Assembly (NCBI GenBank): GCA_018292915.2
Contig: JACVVK020000213.1
Coordinates: 771,501-835,500 of the forward strand
Length of the DNA stretch: 64,000 nt
Direction of reading: 5' to 3'
From: Batillaria attramentaria
Lineage: Eukaryota > Mollusca > Gastropoda > Batillariidae
Positions 48,901-59,476 of the stretch are shown one piece after another. How positions within the stretch are numbered: the first letter of the stretch is position 1; the number at the start of each line of letters is the position of its first letter. Position numbers and translations under genes: made by a program. The notes under the pieces were generated by a model, which saw nothing but the letters and a program-made list of their open reading frames with translations, did no database searches and had not been told where the DNA came from.

Positions 48901-51900
48901 AATAACTATAGGGAAGCAGCCAGTTCAAGAGAACTGGAAACTTCCAGAGACTCAGACAGACAGACAGACAGAAACTCACTTTTAGGACCATCGATGTCGA
49001 GGGCCAGTGTGAGGCAGCATGATCGGTCATGGTCACACACCATGGGCACGGTAGAGGTCAAGGTTATATTTTGTGGTCCTTCCTTCTCACTCACCTCCAA
49101 AATTTCTCGGTCGGGCTGTAAAGAAATTCCCCAATTACACTTTTTTCTTTTAAATCCACAATTTCACAGCTGATTTATGATCATCTCACAATACCTGTTG
49201 GTATTGTTATTGTTATTGTTGTTGTTGTTGTCGTCGTCGTCGTCGTTGTCGTTGTCGAAGAATACTCAACGTACCCTAATACCAGCCCAGTACGTGTTGC
49301 TGTCAGTCCAGGCACTCGTCAGATTCCTGTTGCTGACGGAAAAGGTTCTGATCTTGCACCCTACCTGTGGACACAGAATAAAATGTTCGTCTACAGAAAT
49401 GGCCACTCCCATAGTAGTTTTCGGACAGTTCAGGCAGGCACACTGTCTCTGACCAAAATGTACCCAAGGTACTTTCTTCCAAACACCCTTATCTTAGTTT
49501 GGATGGACTGAGATTTAAACGCGCTATTTCATTGTTCACCATGCCTCAAAGAAGCCAACTTATGTTTTGAAACAGTTTCGCGCGTGAGTGCGCTTGTGCG
49601 CTCAAAATACTCTGTCTTGATGCATGATCAGTAGACATTCTGATGCGATGTAATGCTGTTTTACACTTGGCGCGAGCGATCAGAATTTCAAATTTTCCTA
49701 CGGAGTGGTTGGCCTTTATACAAGCCTCTCGCGCGTCATGTGAACCCACTGGTTCGCTCAGCGCCGTTCTTTGAGATGCCGTCACTGTGCAAGTGCCCAA
49801 GCGGTGTGATGCTTGTGACACCACACAGAACGATCTGTGAGCACAAAAAATCTTAAATATTAAGCCTTTAAGGTTAAGTAAGGAAAAGGGCTGATGTTTA
49901 AGTCTTAGGATTGGTCAAACACGGATGGTAGCCCCCTACGCAGTTACCGCCCCGTCAGACAAGAAAGCCAGAACGTACATCTGTTCCCATGTGGTCGCGC
50001 AGAGAACTTCCAGGCAGAACCGCTTTGCCGGGTGACGCACCGATGGCGGAGTGCGGGATATTGATGTCCTCTTGCCCATCAAACGTCCACGCCACCTCCA
50101 CCATGACATCGGGGTCAGTGAGGGGGAAGTCCACGTTGCACGTGAATCGGAATGTCCTACCCAGAACCTCAGGTCCATTCAGTTTCGGGGCTCCGCCAGG
50201 AGGCTCTGTAATAGACGCATGCGCCGTAGTAAGAGTCAGACGGCAGAAACGCGTACACTGTGTGAGGTGCATTCTGAAAGTTCTAGGACTAATTGAAAAA
50301 ATTCACGACTGTAACCGACGTTGACAACCAAACAGTTTTGTCAAATAATTATTATTAAGAGTCAATAGTATGAAACTGTATGATGGCCGTGTTTGTATTT
50401 TTCATCCACCTTTTCATTCACTTACATATTTGTTTAGACTGTTGTAATCGAAGGAGAATGTTGGCCAAAATATGGATTTACGACTCGGTAGAGTTTTTTT
50501 TTTTCTCTCTCTCTCTCTAAGACGCGGTGGCCCGCATGGCAATGACTTTAAGTTTGCGAGACGAGGTACGTAGCCATAAGCGACCGCTACAATTTTTACC
50601 GGAAAAGAATCATTTATACACAAAGTCAAGCACTTACCAATACAGGGAGTGAACCCGGTAGGGGATGATTTGCCCGCGGGACATGGCTCGGCACTGCCTG
50701 TGACACACCAGAGGCCCAATAAGGTTTACACAACTTGTATTACATTTTGGACAACGACATCCATACAGAGATTGTCTGGATGAATATACCTCGCCGACCA
50801 CTTAATGTACCTGAGGTACTATCACAGTGAGTTCTTCCCCCAGCTGAGTTAGATAAGGAAATACACTGACTGAAATAAATGAGGATCTCTTGAAGTTAGG
50901 TTCAAATACACTCAAAACAAGTTGATGTTTCCTTGCATTTTAAAGTTATGACCAAAACATCAAAACCGGGCTGACATACTTATCGACGAAAATGATCGTT
51001 TCCACAAAGAAAAAAAAAAGCAAAACAACGTTGAACTGGCATGAATGAAACTAAATTTTCAGGGGCAAACACATCCGTATGACAGAAGAGACGCGTGGGC
51101 TTTGTAAGAAGCAAAATGATAAAATTCAAGCTGAAGTTTGAGAGTTTGACAGCCGGGTGGAGGGGGGGGGGTGGCTCTGTAAGATGCAAAAAAAAAATTT
51201 CCCCCGTCAGATTCAAACTGAATTTGTTTTGAAAATACCCCTTACCCGCACAGTAAGCCACTGGACATGAAGGGGTGGCTCTGAGGAAGTACACGTAAAA
51301 TGAACCGCAGTTTTTCACTCCCACGTCTAGCTGCGCATCACAGCAAACTCGCTCCGGGTGTGGTCCGTACCCGCCCAAGTTCGCACACACCATCCGGTCC
51401 ACTACTCCGTCCCCAACATCCGGGTGAGTGCCGTTCAACCATATTGGAGCATGGGTGCCACACTTGACATAAAACGTGTAGGTGGGGGGGGGGGAGAAAA
51501 AAGTAAATGAAAAGAATATAATTGTAGTTAACTTGATCAACGAAGGTGATTTACTTCTGGGGTCTGATGCAGAGAGAGAGAGACTACGACGTAAATCCGA
51601 GCATAGCTTGACTAAGCTGAGACTAAAACATTAGTGAGAGAAGCGTGAAAGGATATTAAGGCAATGTTACGGTGATTTCAGGGACTATTACGGCGACTGA
51701 GTGGTAATACACGCTGATGCTTGTCCCGAGGAAATAAGATTGAGAATGGAGCTCAGATTAGTCTAATCTCTCTCTTCTGAGATCAGTAATCTCTTTGTGT
51801 TAACGACTGCAGCATCAAAGTTTTGTTCAAACACTGCGGCTGTGAATGGCCTGAAATTTGTTGTTGTTGTTGTTATTTTTGTTGTTGCTGTCGTTGTTTT

Positions 51901-52961
51901 TAGTTTTGTCCCCAAATAATCGAATAATGGCCATTATAATAGTACTTTTCTCGTTATCATAATCATTTCGCACCGCGCAGCCCGCGAAATTCTAGCGAAG
52001 TACTTGAAGCGAAATAAATAAACATGAGTTGAATTCGTTTACAATCAAAGATCTTGGTTAAAATTCTTAAATGTTGCTGCTGATTTGGCGTTTAGTTTGT
52101 TGCCTGCTATTGTTTAGTTGTAAGCGCTATTCAGTTGGTTTAACTTGTGTTGGATTATTTTATATTCGCGCTACATGTAGCTTACCAGCAGAGTGAGTGA
52201 GTGAGTTTTTAGGGCTTAAAGCCGCGCAAGCCACAAAGACTAATTCGCGGCTGAGCTTACCAGCAGAAAACAACAAAAACAAAAAAGTAACTCATTTAAC
52301 AATACTAATGAAAAAGGAAGAGGGGGGCTCACGTGGAATCTGTCAACACAGTGGTCGGGCATTCTACCGCCTGCAAGACTTGTAAATCGGTACCAGCCAT
52401 TTTGCAGTTGTGAGTCACAAAGAGAATGAGTGTCCGACCTCGGCAGCACATAGCCTTCGCTGCGGTGGGGTTCGTTCAGCTCCACATAGTTGCCCGACAA
52501 ACAGGGGTCAAACAAACCTATGTAATCCGAACAAGCAACACTACACATGTATGTTCACAAAGTTTTCGGTAACAAGAAGGACGAAAATATTTAACGACTA
52601 CGTAGCACGTACGTCGGCAGACATGTACTCCCTAATTTGCTGTAGTTTTACCAAAGAATTCAAGGTGTAATGGCTCACAATAGAGCTTTAAATCTGCAAT
52701 TGGCATGACTTAATTTGGTTTCACAACAAGCTTTTTGCAGCAACTGGCATGAAGGTAGAGTAGTTTTTTTTCCAGAAAGAGCAACATCCGTTTTCGGAAT
52801 CTGAATATCCTGCTGGGTCAAATTGCATTTGGGGCCCGGCATCGAAACATGGAGGTCCAGAACCCTTTTGAAAACGTGATTTCGGGCCATTCTATTGAAC
52901 AGCAGTGGATGCAATTACCTGAAGACGCCGGAGCCAACAGAAGTAAGAGGAGAGGCCACAT
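35934..52961 (-). CDS. Gene D: complete VWDE-like secreted protein (D8C, vWD, EGF)
   Basis: Twenty-two coding exons on the minus strand give 1070 residues: 52961-52919, 52517-52333, 51462-51246, 50697-50638, 50205-49979, 49364-49275, 49115-48980, 48418-48201, 47245-47169, 46002-45939, 45369-45157, 44300-44092, 43149-43002, 42598-42463, 41995-41826, 40443-40175, 39213-39108, 38907-38808, 38320-38196, 37547-37433, 37005-36803 and 36035-35934. Domain order matches gene C: signal peptide 1-14, D8C 15-148, ephrin-receptor-like motif 149-168, Ig-like segment 169-244, linker to 392, vWD about 393-580, acidic linker, EGF near 785-812 and Cys-rich end. Sequence is clearly more diverged from C than B is, so D is probably an older paralogue. 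The last exon is the least certain. Expected to be secreted; function unknown. Confidence 0.83.
36488..36790 (+). mobile_element. L2-like LINE 3' end
   Basis: The frame SKSRLKPHLSILP-stop is the typical last stretch of L2/CR1-type reverse transcriptase proteins. It is followed by a T-rich 3' UTR and gcgcatagagctt..aggcgct near the end, also typical. It is antisense to gene D, in the intron 36035-36803. Confidence 0.7.
37626..37990. repeat. 52-bp minisatellite, about six near-identical copies
   Basis: The unit starts gtctcgtttctgtctcgtct and recurs at 37626, 37678, 37730, 37782, 37834 and 37886, with a degraded seventh at about 37938 leading into (CTCGT)n. The first copies are essentially identical. 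It is strongly strand-biased (C, T and G on the plus strand), so the gene D transcript would be purine-rich here. Confidence 0.93.
39260..39557. other. G/T-rich low-complexity stretch in gene D intron
   Basis: TTTTG, GTT and long G runs dominate, giving spurious open frames on both strands. A similar stretch lies at 39955-40135. No coding support. Confidence 0.8.
39558..39952 (-). mobile_element. L2-like LINE 3' fragment
   Basis: On the minus strand the end of an RT protein is legible (GERSFSFLAPTVWNSLPIEL, FKSHLKTYLFRQAFD). It is followed by a 3' UTR that contains a (CA)n expansion (39626-39706) and ends in (ATT)n at 39558-39570. It is in the same sense as gene D. Confidence 0.8.
40175..42598 (-). 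CDS. Gene D acidic linker and EGF exons
   Basis: Exon 42463-42598 encodes CSGRCRDVTD..WSKRSAIYEDEDEVD, with a basic pair before an acidic run. Its acceptor (tgtgtgactag) follows a (GT)n tract in the transcript. Exon 41826-41995 (170 nt, as in gene C) encodes a helical three-Cys segment (EECDNALQKAQLFSHC). Exon 40175-40443 encodes the lead-in (ESAVSSFTTQCQMELS) and the EGF (CSIVCLRHGHCERGNCVC). Introns here carry L2-like LINE pieces. Confidence 0.82.
40764..41704 (-). mobile_element. L2-like LINE, 5' truncated and frameshifted
   Basis: On the minus strand the C-terminal RT region reads VKYLGVTVDQTLSMESHIGA..SRLDFCNSVLVGLPADQINR, then shifts frame and continues LHWLPVRYRIMYKIATLAYR..APQIWNSLPVSLRN..HLKTYLFRQAFN. 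The shift near 41300-41430 means it is dead. The 3' UTR contains (CA)n at about 40857-40979 and ends in (ATT)n at 40764-40798. A (CA)n tract at 41706-41778 caps the truncated 5' end. It is related to the fragment at 39558-39952, one intron further down. Confidence 0.85.
42603..42682. repeat. (CA)n microsatellite at a gene D acceptor
   Basis: About 40 CA units, reading (GU)n in the transcript and ending in tgactag, the acceptor of exon 42463-42598. Confidence 0.9.
43002..47245 (-). CDS. Gene D vWD domain exons
   Basis: The exons encode TQTCSGTGDPHFHGME, FDVGDYTLYQNPDRNFE, VQVRTWPCGSSRHRVACICGLAIRE, VTMPSGFGMQVSSN..RARGICGTFDGN and QEERYCSCDDTGSQATVDC. GDPHF and GICGTFDGN are the classical vWD signatures and are both present. 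The exon at 45939-46002 lies directly beside a (GA)n tract of about 57 bp at 45865-45924. Confidence 0.84.
43687..43729 (+). mobile_element. Family 1 SINE, head fragment
   Basis: The segment acagccgggataggcgaatg..agagcgttggactttc matches only the first 45 bp of the SINE, so it is an old remnant in a gene D intron. Confidence 0.6.
45865..45924. repeat. (GA)n microsatellite beside a gene D exon
   Basis: About 29 GA units, 15 nt below the donor of exon 45939-46002; the transcript reads (CU)n just inside the intron. Confidence 0.9.
46003..47168 (-). other. Gene D intron, largely unique, with one short dispersed repeat
   Basis: No exon is seen. An 18-bp phrase (tttagtccaacatgatct..tgtctatgctatggtcccaa) is duplicated at about 46146-46186 and 46191-46233. 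The segment 46665-46716 (ccgccgcgcaagcaagaaag..atttcgcggc) recurs at 52203-52254. Confidence 0.6.
48201..52961 (-). CDS. Gene D N-terminal exons: signal peptide, D8C, ephrin-like and Ig-like
   Basis: The signal exon encodes MWPLLLLLLAPASSG; the Met chosen opens the hydrophobic core, and the 43-nt length and phase equal gene C. D8C exons read FDPCLSGNYVELNEPHRS..LQNGWYRFTSLAGG..MPDHCV and CGTHAPIWLNG..VKNCGSFYVYFLRATPS..YCAG, with the full Cys pattern. The 60-nt exon encodes AEPCPAGKSSPTGFTPC. Next come the Ig-like exon (LGRTFRFTC..EVAWTFDG), VGCKIRTF..YWAGIR, an exon with NIT and CC, and SCQYNLCSTDWNN. Confidence 0.84.
52203..52254. repeat. Short dispersed repeat (second copy at 46665-46716)
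   Basis: The phrase taaagccgcgcaagccacaaag..aattcgcggctg matches the copy in another gene D intron. Its family is unknown; it could be a fragment of a larger element. Confidence 0.6.
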
Positions 52962-53827
52962 CTTTAGACAATCTTCTGTCGGCCAGACGTCTGAAAACTG
53001 AGGTATTTTTGGATGCAGGCCCAAAGATAAATGTTTCCGGCGTAATTCGGGTAAAAAAAATAAAATAAAAAGTACCTTTGTAGAGCCTGTCTATCTTGCG
53101 ATAGTTCAGATCAGGTCACGCACGCACGCATTCACGCACGCACGCAGACTGAGACGCTAACCCGTGCTTACATACAGCGAGGTCAGATGTCATCATTCTC
53201 CCCTTGCGTAATGTTGACAAGGTCATTAAAAAAAAACAAAAAAAACCCGCCATGAATGCGGGGCATGCACTAGTACTTTCTTGTAAGTTACTATGTACTG
53301 AGACATCTACATAGACTAGAAGGGCGGTGGTGGTGGTGGTGGTGGTGGGGTGGGGTGGGGTGGAGTGGGGATTGCGGGCATCATGTGCACCCGGCATGAC
53401 ACGGATGTCCCAGATACATAAAAACCTATAATAAGCGGGTCATCGCTGTATCTCATGACAGGTAACTAGTTTAAAGGCCATAATTTTACAATTTTTTTTT
53501 AAGCTCGCAGATCTTTCCGGGCTTTTTTTCAGGTGGTGGTGTCTGTCATTGCACCAGTAAGACGCATGTACAACGACATGCACAGACAGACTTGCGTTCA
53601 ACTGATTGACCCCAACACGCAGTAGCCGGTGACAATGTATCAACACTTGACCTTTACCTGAGATTTCCTCGTTTGCACGGCCATCAAACGTCATTGTGTT
53701 GCATTCGGAACTTTACTAATCTCTAAGGTAGACTACTTCGAGCGCGCAGGCGCAGTCACAAGTGCAACTATTCCAAAAAAGAAGTCTCTCCATATAAAAA
53801 CTAGTAATGACAGCAATAGCACCTTAA

Positions 53828-53960
53828 TTGCATTAATACGGGCGCTTTATCCCAAATATTTGGCTCGTAGCGCCGCGAGCTACACCCAAACACGCACGCT
53901 TACGTGAATCACACGCATTCTCTCAGAGACTGGACACGAACACATAACAATCATGTGTTG
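53828..53960 (-). repeat. Dispersed repeat R3, copy 2
   Basis: The phrases gggcgctttatcccaaat, ggctcgtagcgccgcgagc, cacgcttacgtgaatcac and gcattctctcagagactgg match the reverse complement of the copy at 9985-10130 over most of its length. Confidence 0.7.
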
Positions 53961-54059
53961 CCAAGCGCCAGCTCAGCAATATAAGTTTTGGAATTTTGGA
54001 ATTGCATTTATTTTCAAATTTTATGGGCTAAACATTTCCAGTGCGGGGGGGGGGGGGGG

Positions 54060-54190
54060 GCGGAGAGAACCCCCGACGGTCGGCCTGAATGAACGGTGCC
54101 ACATACGAAAACTTTCTTCTCCCCTAGTAGGACTCGAACCAGATCTCTCTCATATGTGATAAAGTCTTAACCACTAGACAAAAGACCGCC
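54060..54190 (-). mobile_element. tRNA-headed SINE remnant
   Basis: On the minus strand the head (ggggcggtcttttgtctagtggttaag) has an A-box-like start and a perfect B box, ggttcgagtcc, with its complement at 54130-54140. The anticodon region and acceptor stem do not fold into a proper tRNA, and the sequence runs on past the expected 3' end, so I call a SINE rather than a tRNA gene. Confidence 0.6.
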
Positions 54191-55599
54191 CCGCAAACCT
54201 TTGAGCATATTGTTGTACCATCGTTATCAGTTTGTTCCAGTCTGCTACGGGTGCACAACAGATATGAATCCAATATAGGCTAATTTTGTCTGCCTATTTC
54301 TTTTTCATGAATCGTTGTCGTAACTAGTTCAAAGGACGGCTGAACTAGATAACAGACTTTTGGCGGACAACGACATTAGACCAGTTCTATTTACCAAATA
54401 GGTGTATCATTATTAGCAGTGATTACGAGTACGACTGTTGTGAGTATCATTTAAATCATTGTGATTATTGTTATTATTTTATCCAAGTAGCAAAAAGAGG
54501 GGTACAATGCGTTTGGTAATAGACGACTCCACTCCTGTCAATCGAAGGGGACGAGCCCCCAGAATTTAACCAGTCGCGTGCCGCGGCATAATGAGTACAG
54601 TGCATGTCAGTCATGACTTAATCGCCAGACACTACAAAGAGGGAAGCACGTGTAGTTCCACATGACTGAAACGTGGAAAGAAGGCAGTAAATCCACTGAC
54701 GTCATCTGAGGAAAAAGACCATTACGTCAATCTCTTCCATCTTGAAATCACCCCTTTTTCAATAAAATGACGCCATGTATTGTACTGTACAGAGAAAAGG
54801 GGCTTTGGCCTTGGCCCTTGGGGCTCACCGAGTGGAGTCGTCTATTCCGTCCCCCAACGATTTTCGGCGAAAACTTTTCACTGGGGCAATTTTCTTATAC
54901 TTATCAGAGAGAGAGAAAAATTTAATTATCCAGGCCTAGTGACCTAACTTATTTCATGACAGTCGGGGTTCTCAGTTTCTCCGTTATTTGGGTTTTTTTT
55001 TTTTTTTTTTTTGGTTTTTTTGTTTCTTGGTTTTTTGGGTTTTTTTTTTTTTTTTTTTTGCTCGGCGTAAGTGAAATCGTCAGCGAAAAAGCGAGCTGAA
55101 AAAAAGCGGTGGAAAAGGACAGTGTGGCACACATACATAATCACTAGCCTGTAGACGTATAACTGATAAGGCGCAGGAAAGGTGCATAAGAAAATAGTAA
55201 CTGTAAGAAAATACACTCGCGGAGCTTCACAGTTGCTAAGGCGTGCGTGGGACGCTCTCGGGTGTTGGTGCGGAGAGGGTGGGAAATAGGTGAAAGGGGG
55301 GAGGAGGGACTTCCGGCACTGACTGATTCTCAAAACACACACACACACACAATTAGGTCAGCAGAGCCACGTTCGGGACGCAGGTCAGAAACACGGTGCA
55401 TAGTATTATTTATTTATGCTGTAACAGAACTGGTTCTTATAACGCACACAAATTAGTTTTTTTTTATATTTTTATAACATTTAATTTTACTTCTTTTTTT
55501 AAAACATGTATCTTTATTTACTGTTTGCTGAACACATCTTGCGAATAAAAATCACACACACACACAACCATAGCAAACAACTGTTTCACCATTTCCTTC

Positions 55600-55605
55600 T
55601 TTATT
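55600..55605 (-). terminator. Candidate polyadenylation signal of a minus-strand gene to the right
   Basis: AATAAA on the minus strand (TTTATT on the plus), followed 30-50 nt downstream in the transcript by TTGTGTGTGTGTG, a GU-rich downstream element (55553-55568). The pairing makes a genuine 3' end plausible. Confidence 0.45.
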
Positions 55606-57767
55606 CTGACATGATCACTACAAGTCAATATCCACGAAAAAAGAACAAAAACAAACAAACAAAAAAGTACAGTAACTGACGTCTTACAGAACAGTCAACA
55701 GTGCGCCACAGGCTTTTGTGTTACGTCAGCAAGTTACACGATCATAACATTATTTTACGTTCACTAAACACAACTGCCGACATACTGTTCAAAGTCACAT
55801 AGATACATCTGCAAAGTACAGACACCTTTTTTTTTTCTTTTTTTTTAAAGTCTCGAGACATGCACGTCAAAACATTCAAAATAGGAGGTGAGTGTGCTTA
55901 CAATCTTGTCGCCGACCGACAAGATTACACAAGACTGAAATATTAACTGAAACAAAGAAAAAAAAAAAAAAAACAGAAAGAAAGAAGAAGAAGACATTAA
56001 AACACACACACACACGATCAAATTGTGTGTGAGAGAAGTAATGAAAAACGGTTGGAGGGAGGGACTGGGGACTTGGGCGGGGAGAGGGGGGGGGGGGGAG
56101 GGGGCGTGGGTAGGGATGGGAAATGTGTGCTTGATTGGGGGTGTGGAGGGTTGGGGCGGTAGTGTGCGTGTGTGTGTGTGTGGGGGGGGGGGGGGGGTAA
56201 TGCCATGAGGGAAAAAAGTCACTGCCGATAAGACATCTAACCGGATATTTTGCCTTACTGCCAACTGTCAATGAAGTATTCTCCAATCATAAGAGCATCC
56301 GAATGTGCCCCAGAACATCTTACGTTTCAACTCGAGGATGAAAAACAAAAAACAAAAAAAAAACCAACAACCCCCCCCCCCCCCCCCAAAAAAAAAGAAG
56401 GAAGAAAAGACAGGAAAACATTATGAGACAAAAAAGGAGTGTGACATCTATTTACAGTTGTTTAATTAATGTACAACTCTTTGCATTGGTCGCTGCATTG
56501 TTTTGGCACACACAGCAAGAACAGCACAGGACGAACACGACAAGAACCATGCCATTCACTGGAAACAAAAATACGGGACCACCATTTTATAAACGGGATT
56601 TAGGTCAAAACTGAAGACACACACCCTTTGCTATTTTCAAAACTGCAGGACAGTACTGTAGGTATGAGCCGCTACCACGCCAGATGTCTATGAACCAGTT
56701 CAGCTCATGTATCGTATACGGACTTTGACACCAAGGACTGCACAGAGTGTTGGCTACTGTATTTCGTTTGCATCTTAACTCATTTTGATTATTACATCTT
56801 CAAAAACACCGCTCAATACTTTCTTTACCTTTTTTTTTTTTCAAAGACGCCTAGATCTCTATTCAGGAGGACAGGCAGAGGCGCTACCTGTCCACATCAT
56901 AATCATTATTAGTATTTTTCACTCGGGAAAAGTCCAACAACAGCATCCTTATACTGCTGCTCAGTGTCCGGTATCTAGCTACAAAAATGCTGAGCTTTGA
57001 CAATAAACTGCAGCGTAGTGCCTTATTCTCTTATAGTCATTCAAACTCCCTGTGTCCTTAGAGATTTCCCCATTGCAGTGACTTCAGCCTACTTGGAATG
57101 GCATGGCGTAATTCACGAACGGACAAAATAGAATGACCAAAAATAAGCATGCTGAAGACTAAAATTTTGTACATGTATCACGTGACTTCAGCCGATCAGA
57201 ACGCTCAACTTTATTCACAATGGACGTAGCTGGAGCAGCAGAAGCATGCAAATGTCACTACTGTCCAGATACAATGCAAAATACTGCGGCTACTATGCTG
57301 ACCTGAACTTACATCTACTGGCCAAATTTTGTGTAAAATACTTGCTCAGAGCTTCACATCCGTGGGAACTGCAATCAGACAGAACGTCCTGGCTGACAAT
57401 AAGCCTACAGGTCAATATTAATAAATTATCTAACGTGGCACAGAAATGAGTGGGCATCTGTTTGCCTGTGGAAGAAATTAATTGAACATTTTGAAAATTT
57501 ATTGGTCTATAACTGATATCCAACGCGGATATGAAGTCCTGCTTGCTCACTCTTGGTCATTCAATTTTGGGAATACAGACGCACAAACAAAAACAATTAT
57601 ACATGTGCACATTGCCCACATTAAGATAAAACACTTTGTGCCACGATTCAACAAAATGAAATACGAGTAAAATATGAACGACAAACATTAAGAACACGCA
57701 GTCCTTTCTTAATGTCCAAAGACTAACAGATCTTTCAAACTTCTCAACTGGGACAACACAAACTGAT

Positions 57768-57807
<40 letters not shown>

Positions 57808-58504
57808 TCTTTCTTGATCTCTCTTGTATGTCTGACTAAATTCACAGATGCCAAAAAGGTCAATTACTCAACACATCCTGAACTACTTCTCGGGAAATAA
57901 GAGCATGTTTCAGAGAATTTTTCCCCTCACTAACCATATGTACAAACACCATCAGAGCAGCATCACACACAAAATCACCAAGGAACTCAAGCTAAGCTAC
58001 ACGATTAACACGAAACTCACACACCAGCACACACACATGGGTGAGGGAGGGTTAAAAGTGGGGTGGGGTTTGGGGGATTTTCAAAGCCTTATCATACCGT
58101 GGACCACAGCAGTCCAAATTCTCCATATCTAACTTTTTTCCTACACATTCACAAGTCTTTGCACCTGAGTAGAGAATGGGTGACTGAGAAATATATAAAG
58201 AACAAAGCTCAGGTAAAGTATTTAAAACTAGAATGTATTTGTATATATGTACAACACACATTGAAAACCAGGTCAGCCTTTGCACCCTTTGCGTACGGAG
58301 TCAATCGCAAAACTAGGAACATGGAGTATGTGAGTGCAGCAATAGTATGTACGAATTTCAGACAAGAACTCTGAAAATGTTACTGAATGAAAGTTCAAGG
58401 TGATCAGTATGTACTATGCCTTTCTTTTGGAAGCACAGTGTAAAGCTCCACAACAACTTCTATCTTAGGTAATAAAGAAGAGTGTGCTGAAGTATATTGA
58501 AAAT

Positions 58505-58655
58505 TTCTCACAATAGTGTACACTTCGCTTTATCCCCACACTCTTGGCTCAAAGCAAATAGAGCTAAATCCAACAAACCCTCACGTGAATCACTCACATT
58601 CACTCTCTCTCACATGACATAAAGACATTACAATCACATGGTGCACAGGCTCAGC
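58505..58655 (-). repeat. Dispersed repeat R3, copy 3
   Basis: The phrases cttggctcaaagcaaatagagc, cctcacgtgaatcactcac and acattacaatcacatggtgc follow the order of the R3 copy at 53828, more diverged. Confidence 0.55.
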
Positions 58656-59357
58656 TTACTAACCAAACTTTCAGAATGTTTATTTGCAATTTTTTTTTAT
58701 ATTGTTTAATTTTTTTTTTTTTTTGAGGGGGGATGGAGGGGTGTTGTGAACATTCTCAAAGCAGCCAGAGCCCAGTAAAAACTTCAGCAAGATACCATCA
58801 CACTAGGAACTTTTAGTCCCCCGTGTACATCTTTTCGAATTGCACTGTACCACACCCACATGCAGGCACGCACACACTCATACCAAAATCAGAAATGATC
58901 TGTATACAGACTTACAGTTAAAACCTGTATTTCTGGGTCCAATCTTCCCAAAACCTTCCCATCAAAAGAAAATAAACATAATATCAATCTTCAAAGGATT
59001 GCACATGAATGCATTTCATAGAAAGCAGCAGTTTTGTGAACACTGCTATTGCTGTACAGGTGCCAGTGCAGAAAAGAATTCAGCATTTTCACAGAAAACA
59101 CGAAAGTGCATGCAGATGGACTGGACAATGTGGGCATCAGCAGCACAGCATGGACTATTCAGCCATTTTGTTCTACCACGCAGTAAATGTATGCTACTTC
59201 ATGATGATTTTCTGCATCTGTTTGATTCCACCAAACTGTGTCAGGGTCTCTGACCATTTTATATTTTCCTTATCTCTTAAGAGCCCCAGCCCAAGCCAGG
59301 CCATCCCCCTGCCCGCTGTATGATAAGACTTGTTGAAAAGAACAAGCCACTGCACAC

Positions 59358-59476
59358 CAGTAGGAGCCACTTCAAGCCATTATTACGCAAGACACAGGCC
59401 TTTCTGATCAGCTGGTAGGTGCTAGACCGCTGCAGATTGCGGTAATACTGTAATGGCTTCATGGTGGCTCCTACTG
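59358..59476. repeat. Imperfect inverted repeat (hairpin), arms 33-40 bp
   Basis: The left arm cagtaggagccacttcaag..cgcaa (59358-59390) pairs with the right arm ttgcgg..cttcatggtggctcctactg (59437-59476), with a few mismatches and a short bulge. The loop is about 46 nt. It could be a foldback element, or a double-stranded structure if transcribed. Confidence 0.7.

Larger units (their letters stand above)
52962..55580. other. Spacer upstream of gene D
   Basis: I see no coding exon. It holds a (GGT)n tract at about 53322-53365, R3 copy 2, a tRNA-headed SINE and two long T runs (54990-55011, 55040-55059). The gene D promoter must lie in its left end, but no clear TATA box is visible. Confidence 0.6.

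Noticed and set aside
54105..54190. Functional tRNA gene on the minus strand
   Set aside because: The B box is perfect, but the anticodon arm and acceptor stem do not pair properly and the sequence continues as a repeat.
58840..59323. Plus-strand frames of 137 and 104 codons
   Set aside because: Two overlapping frames of similar length in AT-rich sequence, no signal peptide or domain, composition like the surrounding non-coding DNA.
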